From: Peribacillus sp. FSL H8-0477
GTDB taxonomy: Bacteria; Bacillota; Bacilli; Bacillales; DSM-1321
DNA: 64,000 nucleotides
Direction: 5' to 3'
NCBI RefSeq assembly: GCF_038002765.1
Contig: NZ_JBBODE010000001.1
Coordinates: 1,860,001 to 1,924,000 of the forward strand
A program made the position numbers and the translations under genes. This document shows, in pieces, positions 22,891 through 33,862 of the stretch (positions within the stretch are counted from its first letter, which is position 1; the number at the start of each line of letters is the position of its first letter). The notes below the pieces were generated by a model that saw nothing but the letters and a program-made list of their open reading frames with translations, was not told the DNA's origin and searched no databases.

Positions 22891-22941
22891 ATTCTTACCT
22901 ACCCGCTAGTCATTCTGCCCGAACTTCAATTTATTCTTCCC
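22891..22941 (-). repeat. Three-unit 21-bp-period array of the GGGCCGAAT family
   Basis: ATTCTTACC (22891), ATTCTGCCC (22912) and ATTCTTCCC (22933) are spaced exactly 21 bp, and so belong to the same family as the arrays at 11.55 and 62.10 kb, here more diverged. A nearby TCTGGGCAGCTGCC (22955-22968) also recurs in the 62-kb repeat region. The array lies between the convergent genes clpP and crh. Confidence 0.65.
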
Positions 22942-23011
22942 TAGCGCTTTTCTGTCTGGGCAGCTGCCAAAAATCTGTTGCTGGCTGATCAGCCCACTTT
23001 TCGTATCTAAA

Positions 23012-23050
23012 TAAAAAACCACCATCCTCTTTCAGTAAGGGATGGTGGTT
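23012..23050 (-). terminator. Terminator of the nudix-rapZ-yvcK-whiA-crh operon
   Basis: An 11-bp stem (23017-23027 with 23040-23050) followed on the minus strand by a T-rich run, just after the crh stop. Confidence 0.85.
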
Positions 23051-23055
23051 AACTA

Positions 23056-23313
23056 TTATCCTTCTTGTTCAATAAACGCTTGTAGAGTAGAGATTGCTTC
23101 TTCTTCGTCTTTGCCGTCTGCGATTAGAGAGATGGTAGCTCCTGAGCTGACCGCCAGGCTCATTAACCCCATAATGCTTTTAGCGTTGACTCTTTTTCCG
23201 TCTTTTTCAAGAAATACGTCAGAGTTAAAGCGCGTTGCTTCTTGGACAAACAACGCTGCTGGTCTAGCTTGCAGACCTGATTTCAGAAGAACTTCTACTT
23301 GTTTCACAACCAT
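23056..23313 (-). CDS. crh: Catabolite repression HPr-like protein Crh
   Basis: An 85-aa HPr paralogue. HPr has His15 for PTS phosphotransfer; here the motif is G-L-Q-A-R-P-A with glutamine, as in Crh. The regulatory serine is kept in K-S-I-M-G-L-M (Ser46), the target of HPr kinase, whose gene hprK is also in this window. Phosphorylated Crh acts as a CcpA co-repressor, and Crh can bind YvcK and methylglyoxal synthase in B. subtilis. It is the last gene of its operon. Confidence 0.96.
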   Translation of the reverse strand: MVVKQVEVLLKSGLQARPAALFVQEATRFNSDVFLEKDGKRVNAKSIMGLMSLAVSSGATISLIADGKDEEEAISTLQAFIEQEG

Positions 23314-23337
23314 TTAATCCCATCCTATCTATTTTAG

Positions 23338-24294
23338 TCATGCTTTTTGGCTTGCGAGTCCTTCTCCGCCTCGTAACTTATCAGCAATTTCATCTATCTT
23401 TCTCAGTCGATGATTAATACCTGATTTGCTTATATTACCGCCGGATACCATTTCCCCCAGCTCTTTAAGCGTAATGTCTTGGTAGGCGACTCTAAGCTCA
23501 GCAATTTCACGAAGTTTATCCGGTAACATACTAAGACCAGCTTCTTTTTCAATATAGCGGATATTTTCAACCTGACGCAGAGAAGCACCGATGGTTTTAT
23601 TTAAGTTTGCCGTTTCACAATTGACTAGACGGTTGACGGAATTCCTCATATCACGCAGAATCCTAACATCCTCAAAACGTAATAACGCAGAATGTCCGCC
23701 GACAATCGTTAGGAAATCAGAAATCTTTTCGGCTTCTTTTAAATAGACAATAAAGCCTTTCTTCCGTTCCAATGTTTTAGCTTTTAAGTCAAATTTATTC
23801 ATTAATTCACAAAGAGTATCATTGTGTTCTTTATATAATGATGAAACTTCGAGATGATAGGATGACGTTTCTGGATTATTGACAGAACCGCCAGCAAGGA
23901 AAGCACCACGTAAATACGCTCGTTTACAACATTTTTTGGTGATTAGCTTTGATGATACTCCATGAAGAATCTCGAAGCCTTCTCCAATAATCTGCAAATC
24001 CGTTAAAATTTCTTGGCCGTTTGCTGAGATTCGGACAATATAAACATTGTTCTTTTTGAGCTTCATCTTTTTACGAACGAGAAGCTCCATCTGTACATCA
24101 TAGCTTTTTTTCAATAAGCTATAAATCCTTCTAGCTATGGCCGCATTTTCAGTTTGTATATCAATAACCAGCTTACGATTTGATAGAGAAATCGAGCCAT
24201 TCATCCTGATTAATGCACACAACTCAGCTTTGTCACAGCAATCTTTTCCTTCCAGTGTTGTCAATTCCTTTTTTGTTTCAGAAGCAAAAGACAT
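23338..24294 (-). CDS. whiA: DNA-binding protein WhiA
   Basis: A 318-aa protein with an N-terminal LAGLIDADG-like fold lacking nuclease residues (about 20-215; [14 protein letters not shown]) and a C-terminal helix-turn-helix (about 225-305; [15 protein letters not shown]). In Bacillus it influences cell division and chromosome segregation. It lies between yvcK and crh in the standard order. Confidence 0.97.
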   Translation of the reverse strand: MSFASETKKELTTLEGKDCCDKAELCALIRMNGSISLSNRKLVIDIQTENAAIARRIYSLLKKSYDVQMELLVRKKMKLKKNNVYIVRISANGQEILTDLQIIGEGFEILHGVSSKLITKKCCKRAYLRGAFLAGGSVNNPETSSYHLEVSSLYKEHNDTLCELMNKFDLKAKTLERKKGFIVYLKEAEKISDFLTIVGGHSALLRFEDVRILRDMRNSVNRLVNCETANLNKTIGASLRQVENIRYIEKEAGLSMLPDKLREIAELRVAYQDITLKELGEMVSGGNISKSGINHRLRKIDEIADKLRGGEGLASQKA

Positions 24295-24373
24295 GGATTT
24301 ACACCTCCAGCCCGAATTCTATTAAGCATGGACGACTGCACTAATTAGAGCCGTTTCAAGACATATGATTTCG

Positions 24374-25354
24374 TTATTTTTTAATCTTTCTTTTTCTTTC
24401 TTGAAGCAGTATACCATAAAGTAACCCAGCCACTTTTTTTGTATCATGGCGAATGGCATTTTCCTCATAATTAAAGATTTCACCTTGTACGATTTCCAGG
24501 TTGAGTTCAATGAGTTCGTCAACGTCAAAGAATACAGGCTTAGCTGATTCTTCTTTATATAAATTCTGTACCTCAATCGGTATATCCTGATTATTGACTA
24601 AGATACTATCAATCGCATGACAGTCCATATGATTGTAAATGGCTTTTACATGGTCACTCGCTGTGTAATCAAGTGTTTCACCGGCTTGAGTCATTAAATT
24701 GCAGATATATACTTTTTTTGCCTTTGATTTGCAGACTTCTTCACCAATTCCAGGCACCAGCAGGTTTGGAAGAATGCTTGTATATAAACTTCCTGGACCT
24801 ATGACTATTAAATCCGCCTGTCTTATTGCTTGAATCGTTTCTCTAAGTGGTTCAATTTCTTCAGGTGTTAAAAAGACACGTTTAATCTTCTTCTCAGCAG
24901 TCGGTATCTTTGATTCACCAGAAACAATTGAACCATCCTCCATTTCCGCATGAAGAACAACACTCTGGTTCGCTGATGGGAGCACCTTACCTCGGACATT
25001 CAATACTTTGCTCATCTCTTGAATCGCATGGACGAAGTCACCGGTAATAGAGGTCATGGCGGCTAATAGAAGGTTCCCGAGGGAATGGCCGGACAATTCG
25101 TTAGTACTGGCAAATCGATGCTGAAACATCTGTTCAACAAGCGGTTCTACATCTGATAAAGCAGCAAGTACATTTCGAATGTCGCCCGGTGCAGGAATAT
25201 CTAACTCGCTGCGAAGTCTGCCTGAACTACCACCATCGTCTGCAACCGTTACAATAGCCGTAATGTCTACTGGATAACTTTTTAGTCCCCTCAGCAGAAC
25301 AGGAAGGCCTGTACCTCCGCCAATAACCACTACCTGCGGTTGCTTATTCGTCAT
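24374..25354 (-). CDS. yvcK: Gluconeogenesis factor YvcK (CofD-like, UDP-GlcNAc-binding)
   Basis: A 326-aa protein of the CofD-like family. The N-terminal [10 protein letters not shown] nucleotide loop is followed by [11 protein letters not shown], and G-P-G-S-L-Y-T-S-I lies near residue 195. B. subtilis YvcK is needed for growth on gluconeogenic substrates and for positioning PBP1, and binds UDP-sugars. It starts inside the end of rapZ (11-bp overlap), which suggests coupling. Confidence 0.96.
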   Translation of the reverse strand: MTNKQPQVVVIGGGTGLPVLLRGLKSYPVDITAIVTVADDGGSSGRLRSELDIPAPGDIRNVLAALSDVEPLVEQMFQHRFASTNELSGHSLGNLLLAAMTSITGDFVHAIQEMSKVLNVRGKVLPSANQSVVLHAEMEDGSIVSGESKIPTAEKKIKRVFLTPEEIEPLRETIQAIRQADLIVIGPGSLYTSILPNLLVPGIGEEVCKSKAKKVYICNLMTQAGETLDYTASDHVKAIYNHMDCHAIDSILVNNQDIPIEVQNLYKEESAKPVFFDVDELIELNLEIVQGEIFNYEENAIRHDTKKVAGLLYGILLQERKRKIKK

Positions 25355-26249
25355 CTTTATTCACCTTGCCAGCCTTTAACTTGATATCACGATGAGAGAC
25401 TTGAGTTTCATAATCATCTTTGAAATAATCCGCAAGGTATTCTGTTAGTGCAACCGAACGATGCTGTCCTCCCGTACACCCAATAGCGATGACAAGTTGT
25501 GACTTTCCTTCGCGTTTGTAATGAGGCAGCATAAAATTAAGTAAATCAAGCAGTTTTTCTAGGAATTTCTGTGTCTCATTCCATTTTAAAACATAGCTTG
25601 ATACCTCATCCTCCAAACCAGTCTTCGTACGCATATGTTCAATATAATAGGGATTTGGCAGGAATCTTACATCGAAGACTAAATCAGCATCAATCGGCAA
25701 ACCATGTTTAAAGCCAAAGGATGTAACATTGAGCGTGAAAATTGGCTGCTTATCAGCTGAAAATTCGGTAAGAATTTTTTCACGTAGTTCTCGCGGACTT
25801 ACCTTAGACGTATTATAAATAGTCTGAGCTCTGCCCTTTAATTCATCTAAGATGCTACGTTCAATTTGAATGCCCTCGAGAGGTAATCCAGATGGAGCAA
25901 GCGGATGAGTTCTTCTTGTTTCCTTGTATCGGCGTACAAGCGCTGAATCATCTGCATCTAAAAAGAGGATCTGTGGTGTTATCCATGGAGCAGCGGCTAA
26001 ATCGTCCAGTGCTGTAAATAGATAATCAAAAAATTCACGGCCGCGCAGATCCATAACGAGCGCAACTTTATTCATTTTATTTCCAGAATCCTTCATTAAT
26101 TCTAGAAATTTAGGCAGTAATGTTGGCGGTAAATTATCTACACAAAAAAATCCTAAATCTTCAAAGCTTTGGATAGCTACTGTTTTCCCTGCTCCAGACA
26201 TTCCTGTAATCACGACTAACTGCGTTTCATTTGTATCCCCATTTGCCAT
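25344..26249 (-). CDS. rapZ: RNase adapter / nucleotide-binding protein RapZ (YvcJ)
   Basis: A protein of about 301 aa with Walker A G-M-S-G-A-G-K-T near the N-terminus and the C-terminal family motif [12 protein letters not shown]. subtilis YvcJ binds and hydrolyses ATP and GTP; E. coli RapZ directs RNase E to GlmZ, but that RNA system is not known in Bacillus. I start at the ATG 26249, which has AGGGGGTG upstream; a GTG at 26258 overlaps that site. Confidence 0.95.
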   Translation of the reverse strand: MANGDTNETQLVVITGMSGAGKTVAIQSFEDLGFFCVDNLPPTLLPKFLELMKDSGNKMNKVALVMDLRGREFFDYLFTALDDLAAAPWITPQILFLDADDSALVRRYKETRRTHPLAPSGLPLEGIQIERSILDELKGRAQTIYNTSKVSPRELREKILTEFSADKQPIFTLNVTSFGFKHGLPIDADLVFDVRFLPNPYYIEHMRTKTGLEDEVSSYVLKWNETQKFLEKLLDLLNFMLPHYKREGKSQLVIAIGCTGGQHRSVALTEYLADYFKDDYETQVSHRDIKLKAGKVNKDDE

Positions 26250-26294
26250 ACTCCGCACCCCCTTGTATCTATTTCTCTTTCTCTTTATCTTTAC

Positions 26295-26762
26295 TTAACC
26301 CGGATCAAGTCGATAGGACAACAGCTCGAAATCAGGTGTATAGGTGAAGGTTCCATAGATAATCCCAGTTCCATGAATCATGTAATCCAGGATATGAGAA
26401 TCTCCTTCAGCCATGTCTAAATTCTTTATTTCTTCGGTTGAATGCCAGGCAAGTTCGCCCTCTTCACAAACCTCAACGTTAACTCCATCAGATTCTGTTG
26501 CGAAAAAGGTAAACATCATCCATTCAGATAATACTTTATCTTCTTCTTTCATGATGAAAGTAAAAATTCCTTTTAGTGATGGGTTTCTTAAATATACGCC
26601 TGTTTCTTCACGATATTCTCGGATACAAGCATCTCTAACAGACTCTCCTTGCTCCATTTTTCCGCCAGGCGCTACCCACCAGCCGCGTCTTGGCTTTTTC
26701 AATAAAAGCAGCTGATTATCTTTTACTAGTACACAATTGGTCACACGCTGCACATTATTCAC
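26295..26762 (-). CDS. NUDIX hydrolase (YvcI-like)
   Basis: A 155-aa NUDIX protein. The Nudix box G-G-K-M-E-Q-G-E-S-V-R-D-A-C-I-R-E-Y-R-E-E-T-G is complete. It resembles MutT/8-oxo-dGTPase-like proteins, but the substrate is unknown. The N-terminus (MNNVQRVTNCVL) aligns with B. subtilis YvcI if the GTG at 26762 is used; a GTG at 26753 has a better spaced GAGGTG site, so the start is uncertain by three codons. It is the first gene of the yvcI-rapZ-yvcK-whiA-crh operon. Confidence 0.9.
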   Translation of the reverse strand: MNNVQRVTNCVLVKDNQLLLLKKPRRGWWVAPGGKMEQGESVRDACIREYREETGVYLRNPSLKGIFTFIMKEEDKVLSEWMMFTFFATESDGVNVEVCEEGELAWHSTEEIKNLDMAEGDSHILDYMIHGTGIIYGTFTYTPDFELLSYRLDPG

Positions 26763-26941
26763 CTCAATTGTAAATGCCTCAAAACTAATCGTCTATTCAA
26801 ATTGGGCGCTGCCCTTAAAAATTATTTTTAGATTCCTTTATTATACTATTTTTAAAAGGCACCCACAATGAACAACGACTAGGAATTTCCCCCAACCTCT
26901 CCACTGCTGATTATTCTCGTTTTCAATTGAAGGATTTCGAC

Positions 26942-26973
26942 AAAAAAAGACACAGATGGGGAACATCTGTGTC
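26942..26973 (-). terminator. trxB terminator
   Basis: A 10-bp perfect stem (26949-26958 with 26964-26973) and seven T on the minus strand. It lies in the 342-bp gap between trxB and the NUDIX gene, which also holds a looser inverted repeat (AAGACAC...GTGTCTT, about 27060-27095) nearer the trxB stop. Confidence 0.88.
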
Positions 26974-27104
26974 GGCAAAAATATATATTTTATAAAAGGG
27001 GGTCAATTTCTACCTTAACTATAAACAATTTATATTGCACTACCATTACGCTTGAGTTAAGACACGATTACGAAATGTTAATGTTTAGTGTCTTCGTAAG
27101 CGAT

Positions 27105-28073
<969 letters not shown>

Positions 28074-28162
28074 CTATGTCAGTGAAAGAAATTTGTCTTA
28101 TTTATAGTTTTTCCTAATACTCATATCCTATATAACAAATAATTTTCCGTCCAAGTATCTGC

Positions 28163-29665
28163 TCAAATGATCAGAGCCTGAACTAATTTGATGTACTTAG
28201 AAAGTGTGGCTGTCGAAATAGAATACTTTTCAGCGATTTCTGTTTGACTATGTTTTACATTTCCATGCTTGTGCCAGATATATTCACATGCTGCGGCCCA
28301 GCCTGATGGATTAGTCAGTTTTTGTTCTTCTTTAACCGCTTCAATAAAGACTGCGAACCACATCAAAAACAAACCAGCTTCTTTAAATTGTATCGGATTA
28401 AAGTGTTGATATAATACATCCGCAGTTTGATCAGCGAAATCTACTGCATCTTCGGCACGATTTTCATTATTCTTGAGAATCAGTGATCGATACGATTTCT
28501 CTATTTTAGAAAAACGAGAATTATCCGTAAACAATTTGTGTTTAGTGAGACTTGGTTTTTTCATAGAATTCTTGATTAAGAATATCGCAAATAAACGCTC
28601 TTCTTTAAACTCACTTTCTAACCGTTTAAGGATCGACGGAAGGTGGTGCTCAAATCCATTCACCGCTGCATTTACTTCTAACCATGGTTCATGCCCAGCT
28701 TTATCCGGGTCAAGTTTAACAACCTTTTTCCAATCTTGTTCCGCTCTATCCTCGTATCCCAGCTCATAACCCGATGCTGCGAGCCAGTAATAAAAATTCC
28801 CGTCGCCTTCATATCCTTCTTTTTGCAGCTGCCTTAGCCATTTATAGGCAAGTGCATGTCTCCCAATTAAAGCAAAAGTCGAACCCAGCTTAAAACGATG
28901 ATCAATTAAAATAGGACGCACCTTCTCTAAGGTGTTTACTAGTTTATCCACTTCTTCATTTTTTTGCTGATAGTAATCGAAAACAAGCAGGTTACAAAGG
29001 GCATGCAAATTACCTGGACTCTTAGTCAGAACTTCCTCTAATGTGCTGTAGGCTTCTTCCACTCTTCCTAAATAAAAATAAGCGAGTGCTAGATTATTAT
29101 AAGCTGACCAGTAATCTTCATATTCATTAATGGTTTCCTTTAATACATCCACAGCTTTAAGAAAATTGCCTGATTCCAGATATTCTCGAGCTTGTTCTTG
29201 TTTACCAATAAGCCCATCCTGAAGGGCAAGGCTTTCTTCTGTTTCATCTGATTCCAAAGTGATTAGATCCAGCAGATCTTCTGCATCTTCACTAAACTCT
29301 CCGTCTTCTTCCTTTTCAAGATACGTACTCGCATGAAGAAAAGCTTCTTTAAACATACCCTGATGGGCATAGTTATTAGCTAAAAAGTAATGGCACTCTA
29401 TCATATATGGATCTAAAATATTAAGAATATTTTCCAAAAGATTATTTGAATAGCCATAATCGCCGATTTCAGTACATGTTATTGCCAGCTGGCAAACAAT
29501 AATCGGCTCTTCTGGTTCTAGCTCCATAGCACGTTCTAGATATTTTTTTGCTTTATATAATTCACGTTTATTATATGCTTTTAAACCCTTGGCGAAATAA
29601 TATTCTCCAGTTGGGTGAAAGGTCAATATTTTGGCTGTTTGAGCCAATTTAGAGTCTTTACTCAT
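28163..29665 (-). CDS. yvcD: TPR-repeat protein with C-terminal HTH (YvcD-like)
   Basis: A protein of about 500 aa with many tetratricopeptide repeats in its first 350 residues (for example E-P-I-I-V-C-Q-L-A and W-S-A-Y-N-N-L-A-L-A-Y-F-Y-L-G-R). The last 35 residues form a helix-turn-helix-like segment (S-Q-T-E-I-A-E-K-Y-S-I-S-T-A-T-L-S-K-Y), so it may bind DNA or a DNA-bound partner. Function is unknown in B. subtilis. The ATG at 29665 has GGAGG five bases upstream. It is transcribed toward trxB, about 107 bp away. Confidence 0.88.
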   Translation of the reverse strand: MSKDSKLAQTAKILTFHPTGEYYFAKGLKAYNKRELYKAKKYLERAMELEPEEPIIVCQLAITCTEIGDYGYSNNLLENILNILDPYMIECHYFLANNYAHQGMFKEAFLHASTYLEKEEDGEFSEDAEDLLDLITLESDETEESLALQDGLIGKQEQAREYLESGNFLKAVDVLKETINEYEDYWSAYNNLALAYFYLGRVEEAYSTLEEVLTKSPGNLHALCNLLVFDYYQQKNEEVDKLVNTLEKVRPILIDHRFKLGSTFALIGRHALAYKWLRQLQKEGYEGDGNFYYWLAASGYELGYEDRAEQDWKKVVKLDPDKAGHEPWLEVNAAVNGFEHHLPSILKRLESEFKEERLFAIFLIKNSMKKPSLTKHKLFTDNSRFSKIEKSYRSLILKNNENRAEDAVDFADQTADVLYQHFNPIQFKEAGLFLMWFAVFIEAVKEEQKLTNPSGWAAACEYIWHKHGNVKHSQTEIAEKYSISTATLSKYIKLVQALII

Positions 29666-29967
29666 GAAATCCTCCATCTACAAGTTGATTAGCTATAGTA
29701 GTATATCATAATCTATAGATTTTGCGTATTATCCCAAATGCTCGTGCCGTGCACTTATTTAGTAAAAACCATCCGTATTCAGACATTTTTCTTTATCGTT
29801 GGCTAGTACCTATGATACAGTTAAATAGCCATTAGTTAGGAGAATGTTTTTAACTGGCAAAACTTTTTTCTTCGAATAATCTGGTTTTACCGTATTATTA
29901 TTAAACAGAAAAAAATCTGTAGAAAGCTGTTCATTCTGCAGTGAATCAATATCTAAAGGAGAAGTAT

Positions 29968-30642
29968 ATGGCAACAAAAAACAAGGGGAAAATGATTGAT
30001 TTATTAGGCTTCGCAATTTTTCCGGTTCTTGGAATAATATATGGTTGGTTAAATCTAAGAAACTCTGAAGCAATTGAACTTTCAACCCCGATAGATTCTT
30101 ACATTCCATTTTTAACTGTATTTATTATTCCATACATTGCTTGGTACGCCTATTTGTTCCTCGCCATCTTCTTTTTTTGGTTTATGGATCGAATTGTTTA
30201 CTGGAAAACCCTGCTTATGATTGCTGTAGGAGAAGTTATCTGTTTTACTATTTATTACTTTTACCAGACAACGGTTCCTAGACCTGAGCTACAGGGAAAT
30301 TCAATTTTCACAACGTTAACAGCTTTGATCTTTAGAAATGATGAGCCTGTTAATTGCTTTCCAAGCATCCATGTCCTGACAACAAGTATCGTCATGCTTG
30401 CCTTCTTACAAATCAAACAAACTAATTTCTTCCAAAAGTCACTCATTCATATCATAGGCGCTATAATTATAATGTCAACATTATTTGTAAAACAGCATGT
30501 TGTGTATGATTTACTTGGATCCGTTTTATTAACCTTCATTTTGAATGTATTATTCTTTAAAGTACAATGGAGCTTTGCTAGAGGATTAAATAAAAAAAGA
30601 GCAAAAAAACTTCAACAGTCTGGTGTAACGATGAAATTATAA
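29968..30642 (+). CDS. PAP2-family membrane phosphatase
   Basis: A 224-aa protein with about six membrane helices. Three PAP2 motifs are visible: T-T-V-P-R-P, C-F-P-S-I-H-V-L-T-T (the catalytic P-S-x-H) and S-T-L-F-V-K-Q-H-V-V-Y-D-L-L-G. Candidate substrates are phosphatidic acid-type lipids or undecaprenyl pyrophosphate. The lysine of the first motif is not obvious. The start ATG at 29968 has AAAGGAGAAG upstream; an in-frame GTG at 29941 does not. It is divergent from yvcD and convergent with the his operon. Confidence 0.88.
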   Translation: MATKNKGKMIDLLGFAIFPVLGIIYGWLNLRNSEAIELSTPIDSYIPFLTVFIIPYIAWYAYLFLAIFFFWFMDRIVYWKTLLMIAVGEVICFTIYYFYQTTVPRPELQGNSIFTTLTALIFRNDEPVNCFPSIHVLTTSIVMLAFLQIKQTNFFQKSLIHIIGAIIIMSTLFVKQHVVYDLLGSVLLTFILNVLFFKVQWSFARGLNKKRAKKLQQSGVTMKL

Positions 30643-30645
30643 TTG

Positions 30646-30678
30646 AAAAAAAAAGGAGTCCGTCATAGCGGACTCCTT
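30646..30678 (-). terminator. Minus-strand hairpin terminator, probably for the his operon
   Basis: A 10-bp perfect stem (30653-30662 with 30669-30678) followed on the minus strand by at least seven T. It is the first good terminator downstream of hisI, about 430 bp past its stop codon. Confidence 0.7.
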
Positions 30679-30684
30679 AGACTG

Positions 30685-30724
30685 TAGACAAACTCGGGTG
30701 AAAACCTTAGTTTGTCTATTTTTT
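30685..30724 (+). terminator. Plus-strand terminator of the PAP2 gene
   Basis: A 10-bp perfect stem (30685-30694 with 30709-30718) and six T after it, about 40 bp downstream of the PAP2 stop. Confidence 0.8.
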
Positions 30725-30745
30725 ATGATTTGTATAACATGAACA

Positions 30746-30868
30746 TTGATTTCCACTCCAGGCACTCGCTTTCCGCGGGCGGTCGGTGAGCCTCCTCGGC
30801 TTTCGCCTGCAGGGTCTCACCTAGACACGTTTTTCCCGCAGGAGTCTCGTACCTTCCATTCCAATCAA
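30746..30868. repeat. GC-rich intergenic repeat of the type scattered in Bacillaceae genomes
   Basis: The 123-bp block starts with TTGATTTCCACTCCAGGCAC and ends with a degenerate inverted copy (...TTCCATTCCAATCAA). Inside are TTTCCGCGGGCGGTCGGTGAG, split here as CCGCGGGC and CGGTGAGCCTCCTCGG, and GGGTCTCACCT. It is far more GC-rich than its surroundings. From memory, near-identical blocks recur in intergenic regions of many Bacillus genomes; this window has one copy. Confidence 0.75.
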
Positions 30869-30913
30869 CTTTGTTTTACCTTTTAGATATCCTCGAGAAA
30901 TAGAAGGATTAAA

Positions 30914-31055
30914 ACTTAGGCGATGAGGATGCATTCTAAACATGATTCTATTCAGCGAGCCCCATTTGAAATGTTATATTACATCAAATGGTGCCACCTA
31001 ACCATTTGGTTCGCAAAATGAAGGCGGCCATGTATTCAGAGGTAGACGCCTAAGT
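30914..31055. other. Multi-branched inverted-repeat element (structured RNA or MITE candidate)
   Basis: A perfect 9-bp pair ACTTAGGCG (30914-30922) and CGCCTAAGT (31047-31055) closes a 142-bp block. Inside, GCGA...TCGC closes two hairpins: CCATTTG-AA-ATGT (30962-30974) with ACAT-CAAATGG (30981-30991), and AACC-ATTT-GGTT (about 31000-31011). No open frame fits. It lies between the PAP2 gene and hisI. I do not recognise a known RNA family. Confidence 0.55.
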
Positions 31056-31107
31056 ATTTATAGGGAATCGGAATTTTTAATTCCAATCTCCTTAGTTCAA
31101 GAATTAA

Positions 31108-31740
31108 TTAATCCTTTTTCGCGTGCCTTTCCTTCAAGACATCTAAGACTGCTTGCAACGGCAGCTCTTGCTCTTGGAATAACACGATTAAATGGTAGAG
31201 TAAATCAGCCGATTCCAAACTAAGTTCCTCATGACTGCGATTTTTCGCTGCAATGATGACCTCAGAGGCTTCCTCTCCAACCTTTTTAAGGATCTTATCT
31301 ACCCCTTCGGTAAATAAATAGGTGGTATATGATCCCTCAGGCATCGTTGATTTTCTTTCAGCTACTACTGATTCAAGATCGAATAAGAAGGATGCCGGCG
31401 TATTAGGAGAGGATTCTTCTGCTTCAAATAGTGTCTCAGAGAAGCAGCTTGTGCTCCCTGTGTGACAAGCTGGTCCTTCAGGAATAACCTTCACCACTAA
31501 GGCATCTTGGTCACAGTCATAATTAATCTGTTTAATTTTCTGTGTATTGCCGCTTGTTTCTCCTTTATGCCAAAGCTCGTTCCGAGATCGGCTAAAGAAC
31601 CACGTTTCTCCTTTTTCAATGGAAAGCTTAAGCGACTCTTGATTCATATAGGCAAGTGTTAATACCTCACCTGTATTCGCATCCTGAACTATTGCTGGTA
31701 CTAACCCTTTTTCATCAAAAGCTATTTTTTCTATATTCAT
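31108..31740 (-). CDS. hisI: Bifunctional phosphoribosyl-AMP cyclohydrolase / phosphoribosyl-ATP pyrophosphatase HisIE
   Basis: A 210-aa fusion for steps 2 and 3 of histidine synthesis. The HisI domain (about 1-110) has [18 protein letters not shown] and the zinc cysteines in D-C-D-Q-D and [12 protein letters not shown]. The HisE domain (about 115-210) has [12 protein letters not shown]. The start overlaps the hisF stop. It is the last gene of the his operon. Confidence 0.97.
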   Translation of the reverse strand: MNIEKIAFDEKGLVPAIVQDANTGEVLTLAYMNQESLKLSIEKGETWFFSRSRNELWHKGETSGNTQKIKQINYDCDQDALVVKVIPEGPACHTGSTSCFSETLFEAEESSPNTPASFLFDLESVVAERKSTMPEGSYTTYLFTEGVDKILKKVGEEASEVIIAAKNRSHEELSLESADLLYHLIVLFQEQELPLQAVLDVLKERHAKKD

Positions 31741-32495
31741 CGTACAACCACTCCCTGATTTTTTAGAAACATTTTTACTTCTTTTACTGAAGTCTCTTTA
31801 TAGTGAAAAATTGAAGCGGCGAGTGCTGCATCTGCTTTTCCCTCTTCAAATACCTCTTGAAAATGTTCAGCGTTTCCTGCCCCGCCAGACGCAATGACTG
31901 GTACGGAGACCGCCTCTGATATGGCTTGTGTTAATTCAATGTGGAATCCGCTTTTCTCACCATCACAATCCATGCTCGTTAGTAGGATTTCACCAGCTCC
32001 ACGGCTGACCGCCTCAACTGCCCATTCAATAGCCGTACGTTCAGTCGGCTTTCGTCCTCCATGTGTGTATACTCTCCACGTGTTAATGTCTGGATCATAA
32101 CGAGCGTCGATGGCAATGACGATACACTGTGAACCAAAATAATCGGCTCCTTCACTGATTAGCTCTGGCCGTAAGACTGCAGCTGTATTTAATGATACTT
32201 TATCAGCACCAGCCCTGAGCAAGCGTTTCATATCTTCAAGCGTATTAATGCCTCCGCCTACTGTAAAAGGGATGGCGAGGCTTCCTGCTACCTCTTTCAC
32301 CACATCAACCATGGTTTCACGGCCCTCATGAGAAGCTGAGATATCCAAAAAGACCAATTCGTCCGCACCTTCCTGGTCATAAAAGGCAGCAAGTTCCACT
32401 GGGTCCCCTGCATCGCGCAGCGAAACAAATTGGACGCCTTTTACCACTCGTCCTTCCTTAACGTCAAGACAGGGAATAATTCGTTTCGTAAGCAT
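31737..32495 (-). CDS. hisF: Imidazole glycerol phosphate synthase subunit HisF
   Basis: A 252-aa TIM barrel, the cyclase half of IGP synthase. The catalytic aspartates lie in [12 protein letters not shown] and T-S-M-D-C-D-G. It takes ammonia from HisH and makes IGP and AICAR. It abuts hisA (stop followed directly by start) and overlaps hisI by 4 bp. Confidence 0.98.
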   Translation of the reverse strand: MLTKRIIPCLDVKEGRVVKGVQFVSLRDAGDPVELAAFYDQEGADELVFLDISASHEGRETMVDVVKEVAGSLAIPFTVGGGINTLEDMKRLLRAGADKVSLNTAAVLRPELISEGADYFGSQCIVIAIDARYDPDINTWRVYTHGGRKPTERTAIEWAVEAVSRGAGEILLTSMDCDGEKSGFHIELTQAISEAVSVPVIASGGAGNAEHFQEVFEEGKADAALAASIFHYKETSVKEVKMFLKNQGVVVR

Positions 32496-33236
32496 CTAAA
32501 TCCGCCCCTTTTCCAGTGCCTCTCGAACGGTGAATCGATTTGTGTAGAGGGCTTTACCGACTATAACACCTGTAATCCCACTGCTGTAATATTCCCTTAA
32601 TGCACTGATATCAGCAAGCGTACTAATCCCGCCTGATGCAATGACATCCTTACCTGTAGCTTCAGCCATGGCTCTTACACCTTCAATGTTCGGACCTGCC
32701 AACATACCATCAGTGGCAATATCAGTGACAATAAACGTTTCAGCCCCAGCATCGGCAAGTGCTTTCCCAAGTTCAATGGCCTTTGTTTCAGAAGTCTGCA
32801 GCCATCCATGAGTAGCAACCATCCCGTCTTTGGCATCAATGCCAATCGCAATATGACGGCCGAATTGACGGATCATATCTTTAGTAAAAGCGGGGTTTGA
32901 TACAGCCGCACTGCCGAGAATGACACGTTCAATCCCATTTTCAAGATAGTGCGTAATATCTGCTTCTGTACGAATTCCTCCGCCAATTTGAATGTTTGAA
33001 GATAGCTCCTTAGCCGCTTGGATAACATAGGAATCATTAACTCTGCTGCCTTCTTTAGCCCCATCCAAATCAACCATATGTATCCATTCGGCACCTTGGT
33101 CAGCAAAGTTTTTCGCCATATCGAACGGAGAATCACCATAGATTGTTTCCTGATTGTAGTCGCCTTGTATGAGCCGGACGCATTTACCACCCCGCATATC
33201 AATTGCCGGATAAATCGTGAAATTCCCCATCGTCAT
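32496..33236 (-). CDS. hisA: ProFAR isomerase HisA
   Basis: A 246-aa TIM barrel that isomerises ProFAR to PRFAR. The catalytic aspartates lie in [10 protein letters not shown] and V-T-D-I-A-T-D-G. Its ATG overlaps the hisH TGA (ATGA), which indicates coupling; a second ATG two codons later is an alternative start. Confidence 0.97.
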   Translation of the reverse strand: MTMGNFTIYPAIDMRGGKCVRLIQGDYNQETIYGDSPFDMAKNFADQGAEWIHMVDLDGAKEGSRVNDSYVIQAAKELSSNIQIGGGIRTEADITHYLENGIERVILGSAAVSNPAFTKDMIRQFGRHIAIGIDAKDGMVATHGWLQTSETKAIELGKALADAGAETFIVTDIATDGMLAGPNIEGVRAMAEATGKDVIASGGISTLADISALREYYSSGITGVIVGKALYTNRFTVREALEKGRI

Positions 33237-33862
33237 TTCTTCCCTTCCACTAATTCAATGTAATTTTTCAACAGCTGCATGCCCATCGCTCCGCTTTTTT
33301 CTGGATGAAACTGCATCCCATAAACATTGCCCTTACTGACAATCGCGGGTACAGCAACATCATAATCGGCAGACGCCGTAACCACCGTTTGATCCTCAGC
33401 TTCGATATAGTAGGAATGCACAAAATACACATAGTCTTCTTTTACATCCGTTATTAATGGTGAGCGATATTGGAAGTTCAAGTAGTTCCAGCCCATATGT
33501 GGAACTTTATATGGCTGATCCTTACTGTCTATTCCCGAAAACTTCACGACCTTACCTGGAATAAGTGACAATCCCTTAGTTGGTCCATTTTCTTCACTTT
33601 CATCAAATAAAAGCTGCATACCTAAGCAGATGCCTAACAGAAAGCCGCCGGATTCGGTATATTCCTTTAAAAACACGTCCAGCTTCTGCCGCTCAAGCAG
33701 GTTCATCGCATCTCGAAATGAACCGACACCGGGAAGCAAAATTCCGTCTGCCTTAACTAGTTCAGCCGGATCATCAGAAATAAATGACTCAACATCAATT
33801 CGTTCAAGGGCTTTGCTTACACTAAATAAATTGCCCATGCCATAATCGACAATGCCAATCAT
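33233..33862 (-). CDS. hisH: Imidazole glycerol phosphate synthase amidotransferase HisH
   Basis: A 209-aa class I glutamine amidotransferase. The nucleophile is in G-I-C-L-G-M-Q-L-L and the His-Glu pair in [10 protein letters not shown]. It feeds ammonia to HisF. It abuts hisB upstream and overlaps hisA downstream. Confidence 0.98.
   Translation of the reverse strand: MIGIVDYGMGNLFSVSKALERIDVESFISDDPAELVKADGILLPGVGSFRDAMNLLERQKLDVFLKEYTESGGFLLGICLGMQLLFDESEENGPTKGLSLIPGKVVKFSGIDSKDQPYKVPHMGWNYLNFQYRSPLITDVKEDYVYFVHSYYIEAEDQTVVTASADYDVAVPAIVSKGNVYGMQFHPEKSGAMGMQLLKNYIELVEGKK

Noticed and set aside
29810..30109. 99-aa minus-strand frame over the PAP2 start
   Set aside because: It overlaps the promoter and 5' part of the PAP2 gene and has no family features.
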